From contig JAFAAV010000011.1 in the NCBI GenBank assembly GCA_023426375.1, positions 1 to 46,221 on the forward strand: 46,221 nt of DNA, given 5' to 3'. Below the pieces are notes generated by a model. It was not told where the DNA came from and ran no database searches. It saw only the letters and a list, made by a program, of their open reading frames with translations. Made by a program: the position numbers and the translations under genes. The stretch comes from Actinomycetes bacterium (GTDB lineage: Bacteria; Actinomycetota; Actinomycetes; Actinomycetales; Micrococcaceae). Positions 7,390 through 16,401 of this stretch are shown in pieces (the stretch's first letter is position 1; each line of letters starts with the position of its first letter).

Positions 7390-9084
7390 GTGGTGAACGC
7401 TCAGAACGCCGCCCCCGAGGCAGGCACGCAGAATAACGGCAAAGTGACCCGGCAGATCTTCGTCACGGGTGGTGTAGCTTCCTCTCTTGGCAAGGGCCTG
7501 ACGGCCTCGTCACTGGGTATGTTGCTCCGCTCGCGCGGACTGTCAGTGACCATGCAGAAATTGGATCCGTATCTCAACGTTGATCCCGGAACCATGAACC
7601 CGTTCCAGCACGGTGAAGTCTTCGTCACGGACGACGGCGCGGAAACCGACCTGGACATCGGTCACTACGAGCGCTTCCTGGACGAGAACCTGGACGCCTC
7701 CGCCAACGTGACCACCGGTCAGGTGTACTCCACCGTGATCGCCAAGGAACGTCGCGGTGAGTACCTGGGCGACACCGTTCAGGTGATCCCCCACATCACG
7801 AACGAGATCAAGCGCCGCATGCGCCGCCGTTCCGAGGACCAGGACGCCCCGGACATCATCATCACCGAGATCGGTGGCACCGTGGGTGACATCGAATCGC
7901 AGCCCTTCATCGAGGCCGCACGTCAGGTGCGTCAGGACGTGGGCCGCAACAACGTGTTCTACCTGCACGTGTCCCTGATCCCGTTCATCGGCCCGTCCGG
8001 TGAGCTCAAGACCAAGCCGACCCAGCACTCCGTGGCCACGCTGCGCGGTCTGGGCATCCAGCCGGACGCCCTGGTGCTGCGTTGCGACCGTGAGGTCCCG
8101 GACGGCATGCTCCGCAAGGTCGGCGGCGCGTGCGACGTTGACCTGGACGCCGTGATCTCGTGTGCAGATGCGCCGAGCATCTACGACATCCCCACCACCC
8201 TGCACAACCAGGGTCTGGACACCTACATCCTGGACTACCTGGGCCTGTCCTACGGCGACGCAGATCTGACCCAGTGGTCGCACCTGCTCGAAGCCGTGCA
8301 CCAGCCGGAGCACCACGTCAACGTGGCTCTGGTCGGCAAGTACATCGATCTCCCGGACGCCTACCTGTCCGTGTCCGAAGCATTGCGCGCCGGCGGTTTC
8401 GCCAACGATTCCCGCGTGCACATCAAGTGGGTTGCCTCCGACCTGTGCGACACCCCGGAGGGCGCACAGCGCGAACTCGGCGACGTGGACGCGATTTGTG
8501 TCCCGGGCGGGTTCGGCATCCGCGGTCTGGAAGGCAAACTGGGCGCGCTCAAGTGGGCCCGTGAGAACCAGGTTCCGGTCCTGGGCCTGTGCCTGGGTCT
8601 GCAGTGCATGGTCATGGAATTCGCGCGCAACGTGGTGGGCCTGCCCAACGCGTCATCGACCGAATTCGATCCCGAGACCGACACTCCGGTGATTGCCACC
8701 ATGGAAGAGCAGAAGCAGTTCGTTGAGGGCGCCGGCGATCTGGGCGGCACCATGCGCCTGGGTTCCTACCCCGCCAAGCTCGCCGAGGGCTCCGTGGTCG
8801 CCGAGACCTACGGCAGCCTGGAGGTTTCGGAGCGCCACCGTCACCGTTACGAGGTCAACAACGCCTACCGCGATGCGTTGACCCAGGGTGGCCTGGTGAT
8901 GTCCGGAACGTCCCCGGACGGCCAGCTCGTGGAATTCGTGGAGCTGCCCCGCAGCGAGCACCCGTACTACGTGGCCACCCAGGCTCACCCGGAGTACGGC
9001 TCCCGCCCGACCCGCCCGCACCCGCTGTTCGACGGCCTTATCAAGGCGGCACTGTCCCGCCGCGAGGCCCTGGGCAGCAAGTAA
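7390..9084 (+). CDS. pyrG: CTP synthase
   Basis: The start is GTG 7390 (or the adjacent GTG 7393); 564 residues. It converts UTP, ATP and glutamine to CTP. The synthetase domain begins with IFVTGGVASSLGKGLTASSL at about residue 23 and contains KLDPYLNVDPGTMNP and the EIGGTVGDIES loop. The C-terminal class I glutamine amidotransferase domain has nucleophile C401 in GLCLGLQ and the His533/Glu535 pair in AHPEYGSRP. The roughly 20-residue N-terminal tail before the conserved start (MVNAQNAAPEAG...) is usual in actinobacteria. The proposed leaderless promoter lies directly upstream. Confidence 0.97.
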   Translation: MVNAQNAAPEAGTQNNGKVTRQIFVTGGVASSLGKGLTASSLGMLLRSRGLSVTMQKLDPYLNVDPGTMNPFQHGEVFVTDDGAETDLDIGHYERFLDENLDASANVTTGQVYSTVIAKERRGEYLGDTVQVIPHITNEIKRRMRRRSEDQDAPDIIITEIGGTVGDIESQPFIEAARQVRQDVGRNNVFYLHVSLIPFIGPSGELKTKPTQHSVATLRGLGIQPDALVLRCDREVPDGMLRKVGGACDVDLDAVISCADAPSIYDIPTTLHNQGLDTYILDYLGLSYGDADLTQWSHLLEAVHQPEHHVNVALVGKYIDLPDAYLSVSEALRAGGFANDSRVHIKWVASDLCDTPEGAQRELGDVDAICVPGGFGIRGLEGKLGALKWARENQVPVLGLCLGLQCMVMEFARNVVGLPNASSTEFDPETDTPVIATMEEQKQFVEGAGDLGGTMRLGSYPAKLAEGSVVAETYGSLEVSERHRHRYEVNNAYRDALTQGGLVMSGTSPDGQLVEFVELPRSEHPYYVATQAHPEYGSRPTRPHPLFDGLIKAALSRREALGSK

Positions 9085-9124
9085 CGGCACCGGACAGTAC
9101 GTCACCGAGCAACCGGAGGTTCGC

Positions 9125-9778
9125 ATGGAACTCTCGCGCGTGAGCCGAGCAGACCTGACAGATACGGTGGATCCCCACACGGTGGTGGCGTCGGACACCG
9201 TGTACGAGGGATTCATCTGGGACGTTCAGCGCGACGAGTTCCGCATGGGTGATGGAGACTCGACCCTGAAACGAGACTTCATCACCCACCCCGGGGCGGT
9301 GTCCATCGTGGCCCTGGATGAACAGGACCGAGTTCTGCTCATCAACCAATACCGCCATCCGGTGAGCATGCGCATGTGGGAAATCCCCGCAGGCCTGCTC
9401 GATGTGGCAGGGGAATCGCCCCACACGGCAGCTCAGCGCGAGCTCGCCGAGGAAGCGGACATGACCGCGGACGAGTGGCACGTTCTGGTGGACTTCCACA
9501 ACTCGCCCGGTTCTTCTTCCGAGGCCAATCGTATTTTCCTTGCTCGTGGTTTGCACGAGGTCCCCGAGGCGGACCGTCACGAGCGAGATGGCGAGGAAGC
9601 GGAAATTTTCGCCCGCTTCGCTGATCTCGACGACGCCGTGGCGGCGACTCTCTCGGGTCAGATCAATTCTCCTGCCGCGGTCCTCGGGATCCTGGCCGCG
9701 CACGCCGCACGCGCGCAGGGTTGGACATCGCTGCGCCCGGTGGACAGTCTCTGGCCGGGTCACCCGAACTTCCGGTGA
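9125..9778 (+). CDS. NUDIX hydrolase, probable ADP-ribose pyrophosphatase
   Basis: ATG at 9125 is preceded by CCGGAGG; 217 residues. The protein resembles the ADP-ribose pyrophosphatase subgroup (ADP-ribose to AMP plus ribose 5-phosphate). The Nudix box is PAGLLDVAGESPHTAAQREL followed by AEEADM, with E106, E109 and E110 as metal ligands. It carries one residue more than the textbook GX5E spacing, a variant common in actinobacterial ADPRases as I recall. It lies between pyrG and xerD, a conserved position, and overlaps xerD by GTGA. The exact substrate is not provable from sequence. Confidence 0.88.
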   Translation: MELSRVSRADLTDTVDPHTVVASDTVYEGFIWDVQRDEFRMGDGDSTLKRDFITHPGAVSIVALDEQDRVLLINQYRHPVSMRMWEIPAGLLDVAGESPHTAAQRELAEEADMTADEWHVLVDFHNSPGSSSEANRIFLARGLHEVPEADRHERDGEEAEIFARFADLDDAVAATLSGQINSPAAVLGILAAHAARAQGWTSLRPVDSLWPGHPNFR

Positions 9779-10743
9779 CCGATTCCTCCGTTCCGTCCGA
9801 CCTGGAACGCGCCGTTCATCGCTACCTCGATCATCTGACCGTGGAGCGGGGGCTGGCCGCGAATACGTTGGCCGCCTATCGCCGGGACCTCACGCGATAT
9901 CTGGAGTTCCTGACGGGACCCATCGCTGTCTCCGAATGCGGTTCCGTGTTCGTTCCGTCCGATATTTCGACCGAGCACGTGCGCGCGTTCGTGCGGCTGC
10001 TCCATGAGGGGTCTTCGGATCACCCCGCGCTGAGCACTCGTAGCACCGCCCGGGTTCTGGCGGCGGTGCGGGGCGCTCACGCTTTCTGGGTCGCGGAAGG
10101 TTTGTGCCCGGTGGACGTGGCCTCCCGCGTCAGCCCGCCGACGCCGCCGCAGCGCCTCCCCAAGGCCATCAGCCTGGAGAGCGTGGAAAAGATTCTGTCG
10201 GCACCTGATCCGGAGTCGGCCGTTGGACTGCGCTCACGAGCCTTCCTGGAACTGCTGTACGCCACGGGTGCGCGCATTTCGGAAGCGGTCTCCCTGGACG
10301 TGGACGATCTGGCGGGGCTACAGGATTCGGAGCTGTCCTTCGTGCGATTGCTGGGCAAGGGCAATAAGCAGCGCATGGTTCCGGTGGGTTCCTACGCAAA
10401 GAAAGCGTTGGATCAGTACCTGGTGCGTGCTCGACCGGAATTGTCCCGGCACGGCAAAGGCACACCCGCAGTATTCCTCAACGCCCGGGGCGGACGGATT
10501 TCCCGCCAGACGGCGTGGACCATGGTCAAGGACGCCGCCGACCTCGCGAATCTCAGCGAGGACGTCACGCCACACACCCTGCGGCACTCTTTCGCCACCC
10601 ATTTGCTGGAGGGGGGAGCGGATCTGCGAGTGGTTCAGGAACTGCTGGGGCACGCATCCTTGGCCACCACCCAGATCTACACGAAGGTCTCCGTGGAATC
10701 GCTGCGCGAGGTCTACGCGACGGCGCACCCTCGCGCACATTGA
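9775..10743 (+). CDS. xerD: site-specific tyrosine recombinase XerD
   Basis: GTG at 9775 overlaps the NUDIX stop as GTGA. This gives 322 residues and places VTDSSVPSDLERAVHRYLDH at the N-terminus. A longer in-frame extension to 9721 would sit inside the NUDIX gene and is rejected. Residues about 10-105 form the SAM-like core-binding domain. The catalytic domain has R167 (TGARISE), K195 (LLGKGNKQR), H267 and R270 (HTLRHSFATHLL), H293 (LGHASLATTQ) and nucleophile Y302, all intact. It resolves chromosome dimers at dif with XerC and FtsK. In relatives xerD is closely followed by parA-scpA-scpB. Here that block starts about 14 kb downstream. Confidence 0.93.
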   Translation: MTDSSVPSDLERAVHRYLDHLTVERGLAANTLAAYRRDLTRYLEFLTGPIAVSECGSVFVPSDISTEHVRAFVRLLHEGSSDHPALSTRSTARVLAAVRGAHAFWVAEGLCPVDVASRVSPPTPPQRLPKAISLESVEKILSAPDPESAVGLRSRAFLELLYATGARISEAVSLDVDDLAGLQDSELSFVRLLGKGNKQRMVPVGSYAKKALDQYLVRARPELSRHGKGTPAVFLNARGGRISRQTAWTMVKDAADLANLSEDVTPHTLRHSFATHLLEGGADLRVVQELLGHASLATTQIYTKVSVESLREVYATAHPRAH

Positions 10744-10816
10744 TCTTTTAAGTGTCATGTGACGTTGTGCGCCGAAATTTAAAGGGGAATTCGGGTTCCT
10801 GATGCCACGCCCGGTT

Positions 10817-10822
10817 TACCCT
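10817..10822 (+). promoter_or_regulatory. -10 box for the VanY-type peptidase gene
   Basis: TACCCT (TANNNT) ends 6 bases before ATG 10829, so the transcript would start at or near that ATG. This supports a leaderless message and the choice of 10829 rather than ATG 10802, which lies upstream of the -10 box. Confidence 0.45.
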
Positions 10823-10828
10823 GGGAGC

Positions 10829-11812
10829 ATGCCGCGTAAACAGATGTCTCGAACGGTCCTCTTCTCCGCACTCCTGGCGTTGGTCTTCTCCATGCTGGGA
10901 ACCGCTCCCGCCATGGCCGGAGCCGGCATCGACAACGAGTACCGTTCGCTGGGTGGCTCCAGCGGCTGGCTCGGCAAGGCTACGTCGAATGAACGCTGTG
11001 GTCTTCGCGACGCCGGCTGCTACCGCCAGTACCAGGGCGGCACCATCCACTGGTCACCGAGCACCGGTGCCCGTGCCCAGCGAGGCGGTATCCTCCAGCG
11101 CTGGCGGGTCGAAGGCTCCGAGCACGGAAACTTGGGTTACCCGAAGGTCCGCGAAACCTGCAGCGGCAACTCGTGCGTCGTCCACTATCAGCGCGGCACC
11201 ATTCGCTGGACCAAGGGCAAGGGCACCACGGTTAGCCGAGATATCGACCGTGCCAACAGCTCGTCCGTGATCGTGAACAAGAAGCGGCCCCTGAATCCTC
11301 GCGCCTACGCCCCTGGAAATCTGCGGCATGTCGGCAACGGAGTGCAGCTGCGCAGTGACGCTGCGGCCGCCTATCAGCGTATGAGCCAGGCTGCGGCCAA
11401 CCAGGGTGTGACCCTGGTGCCGAACAGTGGTTACCGCTCCTACTCGACCCAGAACAGCCTGTACTGGAATTACGTGAACATGTACGGACAGGCCACCGCG
11501 GACACCATTTCCGCCCGCCCCGGATACTCTGAGCACCAGACCGGCCTGGCCATCGACGTGGGAGCACCCGGGGGAGTCTGTGGACTGCAGGCCTGCTTCG
11601 GCAACACACCCCAGGGCCGCTGGGTTGCCGCCAACGGCCACAAGTACGGCTTTGTGGTGCGCTACCCCAACGGTTACACCGGGACTCACGGCTACGCCTA
11701 CGAACCGTGGCACCTGCGCTACGTGGGGACTCCCACGTCCAACAGCTTGAAGAACAACGGGTACATCACCCTGGAGGGCTACCTGGGCCTGCCCAACGCA
11801 CCTCGCTACTGA
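10829..11812 (+). CDS. secreted LGFP-repeat / VanY-type D,D-carboxypeptidase
   Basis: ATG 10829 gives 327 residues starting with an n-region (MPRKQMSR), a hydrophobic core and a probable AMA|GAG cleavage at about residue 30, so the product is exported. Residues about 37-145 contain LGFP-type repeats (YRSLGGSSGWLGKATS, GGILQRWRVEGSEHGNLGYP), modules found in actinobacterial wall proteins. The C-terminal half is a peptidase M15B/VanY domain: SGYRSYSTQ, the zinc ligands in SEHQTGLAIDVG (His and Asp) and the final His in YEPWHLRYVG. It probably trims the terminal D-Ala of peptidoglycan stem peptides outside the cell. Paired Cys residues suggest disulfides. The gene is followed by a strong hairpin. 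Confidence 0.88.
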   Translation: MPRKQMSRTVLFSALLALVFSMLGTAPAMAGAGIDNEYRSLGGSSGWLGKATSNERCGLRDAGCYRQYQGGTIHWSPSTGARAQRGGILQRWRVEGSEHGNLGYPKVRETCSGNSCVVHYQRGTIRWTKGKGTTVSRDIDRANSSSVIVNKKRPLNPRAYAPGNLRHVGNGVQLRSDAAAAYQRMSQAAANQGVTLVPNSGYRSYSTQNSLYWNYVNMYGQATADTISARPGYSEHQTGLAIDVGAPGGVCGLQACFGNTPQGRWVAANGHKYGFVVRYPNGYTGTHGYAYEPWHLRYVGTPTSNSLKNNGYITLEGYLGLPNAPRY

Positions 11813-11898
11813 GTGACGCAACCGGCGCAGCCAAGCCGACCAGGGCAGTTCTACCGCAGGGAGCCAGCCCACCTGACTACCTGTCACAACAGAGAAAC

Positions 11899-11937
11899 GT
11901 CCCCGGGACTCACGGTCATGGCGTGAATCCCGGGGAC
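11899..11937. terminator. bidirectional terminator between vanY-like and prpC
   Basis: The arms at 11899-11914 and 11922-11937 are 16 bases each with one mismatch and a 7-base loop (GTCATGG). They lie between convergent genes. T-rich sequence follows on both sides (TTCTGTGT on +, GTTTCTCTG on -). Confidence 0.75.
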
Positions 11938-11966
11938 TTCTGTGTACCTGGGGCGCGGGTGAGCGC

Positions 11967-13106
11967 TCAGTCCAGGTGACGCTCTTCCGGTCCGTCGTAC
12001 TCGGACAGCGGTCGGATCAGCGAGTTGTCGGCGCGCTGTTCCATGATGTGGGCGGTCCAGCCGGTGATGCGGGCGCACACGAAGATGGGCGTGAACGTGG
12101 GAATGTCGAAGCCCATGAGCCAGTACGTGGGACCGGCCGGGTAGTCCAGGTTGGGCTTGATGGACTTGGCCTCGTCCATGGACTTGGCCAGACCGTTGTA
12201 CAGACCCAGGATCTCGGGGCGGTCGTAGTAGTCGAGCATGCGGAACAGGGCGTCCTGCATGGTCGGTACGCGCGAGTCACCGTGCTTGTACACACGGTGG
12301 CCGAAGCCCATGACCTTCTTCTTCTCGGCCAGGGCCTTGTCCATCCATTCCTTGGCACGCTTCTCGGCGTCCTCGGCGGATTCGTCCTTGCGGATCCCCA
12401 GCTCTTCGAAGGTGTGCATGACGGCCTCGTTCGCACCGCCGTGCAACGGGCCCTTCAGAGCGCCGATCGCACCGACCACGGCCGAGTGCAGATCGGCCAG
12501 GGTCGAGGTGATCACGCGGCCGGTAAAGGTCGAAGCGTTGAAGGAGTGCTCGGAGTACAAAATGATGGACACGCGGAACGCGTCCACGACCTCGGGAGCG
12601 GCCTCCTCACCGAAAGCCATCCAGAGGAAGTTCTCCGAGTAGTCCAGATCATCGCGAGGTTCCACGATGTCCTCGCCGCGGCGGCGTCGCTGGTCGTAGC
12701 AGACCACGGCGGGCATCACGGCGAACAGTTCCTGCGCCTTGCGAAGTTCCGCCTCGGGTGAGGAGTCCTCGGCGTCCGGGTGCTGGGCACCGATCACGGA
12801 CGCGGCGGTGCGGCACACATCCATGGGGTGGCAGTCCGTGGGCAGCGCGTCGATGATCTTCTTCAGTTCCGGAGTCAGAGCGCGGCTGGCACGTTCGCGC
12901 TTCTTAAAGTCGGCGAGCTCATCCTCGGAGGGCAGCTCACCGGTCCACAGGAGCAACGCAACTTCCTCGGGTGAGCACTTGGCGGCCAGTTCCTGAACGG
13001 GGTAGCCGCGGTACAGCAGCGAGTTGGTCTCGGCGTTGACCTTGGACACAGCGGTGGTGTCGGCGACGACGCCGGCAAGACCCTTGCGAATCTCGGTTTC
13101 GGTCAT
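11967..13106 (-). CDS. prpC: 2-methylcitrate synthase / citrate synthase
   Basis: ATG at 13106 is preceded by CAGGAGGTCACC; 379 residues. It condenses propionyl-CoA with oxaloacetate to 2-methylcitrate, and many homologues also accept acetyl-CoA. The N-terminus MTETEIRKGLAGVVADTTAV is typical of actinobacterial PrpC and GltA2-like enzymes. The active-site region GFGHRVYKHGDSRVP and the C-terminal IMEQRADNSLIRPL are intact, and the length matches the short methylcitrate synthase class. It is the last gene of gntR-prpD-prpB-prpC and is separated from prpB by 78 bases containing a strong hairpin. Its assignment to propionate use rests on this context. Confidence 0.92.
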   Translation of the reverse strand: MTETEIRKGLAGVVADTTAVSKVNAETNSLLYRGYPVQELAAKCSPEEVALLLWTGELPSEDELADFKKRERASRALTPELKKIIDALPTDCHPMDVCRTAASVIGAQHPDAEDSSPEAELRKAQELFAVMPAVVCYDQRRRRGEDIVEPRDDLDYSENFLWMAFGEEAAPEVVDAFRVSIILYSEHSFNASTFTGRVITSTLADLHSAVVGAIGALKGPLHGGANEAVMHTFEELGIRKDESAEDAEKRAKEWMDKALAEKKKVMGFGHRVYKHGDSRVPTMQDALFRMLDYYDRPEILGLYNGLAKSMDEAKSIKPNLDYPAGPTYWLMGFDIPTFTPIFVCARITGWTAHIMEQRADNSLIRPLSEYDGPEERHLD

Positions 13107-13144
13107 GGTGACCTCCTGGTTCGTGTGTGGTCGATCACTTGAAA

Positions 13145-13178
13145 GCCTACGACGCCGCTGGGCAGCGGCGTCGTAGGC
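13145..13178 (-). terminator. strong hairpin between prpB and prpC
   Basis: A perfect 16-bp inverted repeat (13145-13160 with 13163-13178) with a 2-base centre is followed on the - strand by TTTCAAG. It lies inside the operon, so it may be a leaky terminator, a transcript-stability hairpin or a processing site that sets prpC expression apart from prpDB. Confidence 0.6.
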
Positions 13179-13184
13179 GAACGT

Positions 13185-14096
13185 TTAGTTACCGGGCGTG
13201 CCCGGGACCTCGAAGTTGAACACTCCGGAGTCGAACTGGTTGTACCCGTTGTAATCCACGAGTTCGTACAGGCGCTTGCGGGTGAGCATGTTCTCGACCT
13301 CGGCCTGCTGGGTGCCGTCCTCGCGGATGGCGGTCAACAGGCGTTCGATGGCGCCCAGTGCCTGACGCTGCAGGGAGACGGGGTAGATGATCATGGACAC
13401 TCCGGCGTCCTGCAGTTCCTGCTTGGTGAAGAGGTCCGACTTACCGAACTCGGTCATGTTGGCCAAGATGGGAACATCCAAGGCCTCGGCCATGCGCTCG
13501 AACTCGGACAGATCGGCCATGGCCTCCGGGAAGATCACGTCCGCACCGGCATCAGCAAGTGCCTTGGCGCGATCGATCGCGGCGTCCAAACCGTCCATAC
13601 CGCGGATGTCGGTGCGGGCCATGATCACAAAGTTGTCGTCACGGCGGGATTCCACGGCGGCCTTGATGCGCTTGGTGGCCGTAGCGGTGTCCACCACGTT
13701 CTTTCCGTCCAGGTGACCGCACCGCTTGGGGTTGAACTGGTCCTCGATGTGGCAACCGGCCAGGCCTGCGTCCTCGAGTTCCTGAACGGTGCGTGCCACG
13801 TTCATGGGCTCACCGAAACCGGTGTCCGCATCGACCAGCGCGGGCAGGTCGGTGGAGCGGGCGATCTGCCCGGCGCGGGTGGCCACTTCGGTGAGCGTGG
13901 TCAGCCCGATGTCGGGCAGACCCAACTCGTTGGCCAGCACGCCACCGGAGATGTACACGCCCTCAAAGCCCTGTTCTTGAATGAGCTTGGTGGACAGCGG
14001 GGTGAACGCACCGGGGAACTGGGCGACCTGGGGATCGGCCAGTGCCTTGCGGAACGCCACGCGCTTTTCGGCGGGGGTGACTTTCGAATACAGCAT
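13185..14096 (-). CDS. prpB: 2-methylisocitrate lyase
   Basis: ATG at 14096; 303 residues, normal for PrpB. It cleaves 2-methylisocitrate to pyruvate and succinate. It belongs to the isocitrate lyase/PEP mutase TIM-barrel superfamily. The catalytic K-R-C126-G-H motif is in FNPKRCGHLDGKNVV, the metal/substrate region is DADTGFGEPMNVARTVQELE, and FPEAMADLSEF follows. The short KRCGH form and the length separate it from true isocitrate lyases (over 420 residues). It starts 3 bases after prpD, so the two are tightly co-translated. Confidence 0.94.
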   Translation of the reverse strand: MLYSKVTPAEKRVAFRKALADPQVAQFPGAFTPLSTKLIQEQGFEGVYISGGVLANELGLPDIGLTTLTEVATRAGQIARSTDLPALVDADTGFGEPMNVARTVQELEDAGLAGCHIEDQFNPKRCGHLDGKNVVDTATATKRIKAAVESRRDDNFVIMARTDIRGMDGLDAAIDRAKALADAGADVIFPEAMADLSEFERMAEALDVPILANMTEFGKSDLFTKQELQDAGVSMIIYPVSLQRQALGAIERLLTAIREDGTQQAEVENMLTRKRLYELVDYNGYNQFDSGVFNFEVPGTPGN

Positions 14097-14099
14097 GAT

Positions 14100-15632
14100 T
14101 TAGAAGATTCCCTTCTGGGCCTTCTCCAGGTCCATGGCCGCCACGATGTTGAGCTGACCCAGTTCACCGGCTTCGAGTTCGGGCAGGCGCTGGACTGCGT
14201 CCAGGAAGCGCTCGATCTCTTCCGGTGCCACGAGGCCCTCGGCCAAGGTGCGGAACTTGTTGATGTACTGCTCGCGGGCGAACGGACGGGCACCCAGCGG
14301 GTGGGCATCGGCCACGGCGATCTCGTCCGTGATCACGGTGCCGTCGTTGAGGGTGATCTCTACAGAACCACCGAAGGCCTTCTCGGAGATGTCCAAGGAG
14401 TGGTAGCGACGGGTCCACTCGGGATCCTCTTCGGTGGTGACCTTGTTCCACAGGGCCACGGTGTCCTCGCGGCCGGCACGTTCCGGAGCGTAGGAGTCCA
14501 CGTGGTGCCACGCGCCGTCCTGCAGGGCCACGGTGAAGATGTAAGGAATCGAGTGGTCCAGGGTCTCGCGGGAGGCCTTGGGATCGTACTTCTGCGGGTC
14601 GTTGGCGCCGGAGCCGATCACGTAGTGCGTGTGGTGCGAGGTCTTGATCAGGATGGACTTCACGTTCTGGGGGTCCGTGACCTCGGGGTGCTCGCTGTGC
14701 AGCTTGCGCGCCAGGTCGATCCAAGCCTGCGCCTGGTACTCGGCCGAGTGTTCCTTGGTGTAGGTGTCCAGGATGGCGCGCTTGGGCTCGCCCTGCTCGG
14801 GCAGCGGCACCTCGTAGGAGGCTTCTGGGCCGGACAGCAGCCAGGCGATCACGCCGTCTTCGCCTTCGTAGATGGGCGTGGGGGAGGTCTGTCCGCGCAT
14901 GGCACGGTCCACAGCCTCGATCGCCATCTTGCCGGCGAATGCGGGGGCGTGTGCTTTCCACGTGGAGATCTCGCCCTTGCGGGACTGGCGGGTCGCGGTG
15001 GTGGTGTGCAGGCCCTGGCCGATGGCCTGGAAGATGGTCTCGGTGTCCAGACCCAGCAGCGTGCCGATACCGGCAGCCGCGGACGGGCCGATGTGAGCGA
15101 TGTGGTCGATCTTGTGCTCGTGCAGGCAAATGCCCTTGACCAGGTCCACCTGGACCTCGTAGCCGGTGGCGATACCGCGAATCAGGTCCTTGCCGTTGCT
15201 ACCCACGTGCTGGGCCACGGCCAGGATCGGGGGAATGTTGTCACCGGGGTGGGAGTACTCGGCGGACAGGAAGGTGTCGTGGTAGTCGAGCTCACGCACG
15301 GCCACACCGTTGGCCCATGCGGCCCACTCGGGGGAGACCGGGGCGTTGTTGTCCGGAGCGCCGTACAGCAGGGCGCCGTTACCCGTGAAGCCGGAACCTT
15401 CGGTGACCTTGTGGCCCAGTGCCTGGGTTCGAGCCGAGACGATGGGCGCACGGTTCAGGGAGGCAATGGCGACCGAAGCATTGTCGATGATGCGGTTGAT
15501 GACCATGTCGACAACCTCGGGATCGACCTCGACCGGGTCGGTGGCCACCTTGGCCAGTTTGTAGGCCAACTGCTCCTCACGGGGCAGATTTTCCTTGGAC
15601 GAGTACGTACGTACGGTGTGCTTGACGGTCAC
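14100..15632 (-). CDS. prpD: 2-methylcitrate dehydratase
   Basis: The start is GTG at 15632, preceded by GAGGAAGGA; 510 residues, normal for PrpD. It dehydrates 2-methylcitrate to 2-methyl-cis-aconitate in the methylcitrate cycle and belongs to the MmgE/PrpD family. Recognisable parts are the N-terminal MTVKHTVRTYSSKENLPREE, the LDYHDTFLSAEYSHPGDNIPP active-site region, and IGPSAAAGIGTLLGLD with QSRKGEISTWKAHAPAFAGK in the helical domain. Stop and prpB start are 3 bases apart. It lies 69 bases after gntR on the same strand. Confidence 0.95.
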   Translation of the reverse strand: MTVKHTVRTYSSKENLPREEQLAYKLAKVATDPVEVDPEVVDMVINRIIDNASVAIASLNRAPIVSARTQALGHKVTEGSGFTGNGALLYGAPDNNAPVSPEWAAWANGVAVRELDYHDTFLSAEYSHPGDNIPPILAVAQHVGSNGKDLIRGIATGYEVQVDLVKGICLHEHKIDHIAHIGPSAAAGIGTLLGLDTETIFQAIGQGLHTTTATRQSRKGEISTWKAHAPAFAGKMAIEAVDRAMRGQTSPTPIYEGEDGVIAWLLSGPEASYEVPLPEQGEPKRAILDTYTKEHSAEYQAQAWIDLARKLHSEHPEVTDPQNVKSILIKTSHHTHYVIGSGANDPQKYDPKASRETLDHSIPYIFTVALQDGAWHHVDSYAPERAGREDTVALWNKVTTEEDPEWTRRYHSLDISEKAFGGSVEITLNDGTVITDEIAVADAHPLGARPFAREQYINKFRTLAEGLVAPEEIERFLDAVQRLPELEAGELGQLNIVAAMDLEKAQKGIF

Positions 15633-15701
15633 GGGGAGTCCTTCCTCAGATCCGTTACGCGCGGACCGGTCGGCGCCGCGCGGGTGTAGCGGGTGTTGTG
15701 G

Positions 15702-16367
15702 CTACGATGCGGCGGGCCGCACCGGCGCCAATTCTTTGGTGTTCAAAGCGTGTTGCAGCGCGTTGCTCAGGTGCACGCGAGTGGTGGCGATGGCCAAGGC
15801 GGGATCGCCGTCGGCAATGGCCTGGGCAATGCGCTGGTGTTCGACGGCGGCCGATGCCAAGCGCCGGGGGTCCGACTTGGAGAGCTTGCGGACGCGGGCC
15901 AGGTGCAGTCGCACGCCGGCCTGGGCCTGTCGCAAGAACGGGTTCGCGGCGGCCTCGTCGATCGCGGCGTCCATGCGCTGGACCAGTTCGTAGTACGAGA
16001 CATGGTCCGGGTCGTGGTCATTGGTGAGGCCCTCCACGGCCTCGAGAAGTTCCGAGGCCAAGGCGCGGAAAACTTCCGGGTCGCCGCGGCGGGCGGCTAG
16101 TTCTGCGGCTCGGCAATCGAGGCTGTCGCGGAATTCGTAGAGGGACCGAACGTCGTCCGCGGAGATGGTCGCGACGACGACGCCGCGGCCGCTATGCGGT
16201 TCGGTCAGACCGTCCGCGGTGAGCCGGGACAGCGCTTCGCGCACCGGGGTGCGGGAGATGCCCAACCGCTCGGAGAGTTCGACCTCACCGAGAACTTGTC
16301 CCGGCAGCAGGCGCCATTCCACTATGTCTGCGCGCAGTGCTTGGTAAGCGCGTTCTCCAGCTCGCAT
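15702..16367 (-). CDS. GntR/FCD-type transcriptional regulator of the prp genes
   Basis: ATG at 16367 is preceded by GAGGAGGTGTC; 221 residues. The N-terminal winged helix (residues about 5-70) has the GntR pattern GQVLGEVELSERLGISRTPV followed by REALSRLTADGL. The C-terminal FCD ligand-binding domain (about 80-215) is all-helical, with YEFRDSLDCRAAELAA and an HLARVRKL-type metal-site helix. FCD regulators of propionate loci commonly sense a methylcitrate-cycle acid, and the effector here is unknown. It is first in the prpDBC direction and divergent from prpE. Two TGTATACA palindromes in the intergenic gap suit a dimeric GntR repressor that autoregulates. Confidence 0.9.
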   Translation of the reverse strand: MRAGERAYQALRADIVEWRLLPGQVLGEVELSERLGISRTPVREALSRLTADGLTEPHSGRGVVVATISADDVRSLYEFRDSLDCRAAELAARRGDPEVFRALASELLEAVEGLTNDHDPDHVSYYELVQRMDAAIDEAAANPFLRQAQAGVRLHLARVRKLSKSDPRRLASAAVEHQRIAQAIADGDPALAIATTRVHLSNALQHALNTKELAPVRPAAS

Positions 16368-16401
16368 GACACCTCCTCGTGATTCGCATCGAACACCCCG
16401 A

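Noticed and set aside
13713..15689. 658-codon open frame on + opposite prpB and prpD
   Set aside because: It is antisense to two well-supported enzymes and has a Gly/Asp/Val-rich shadow composition.
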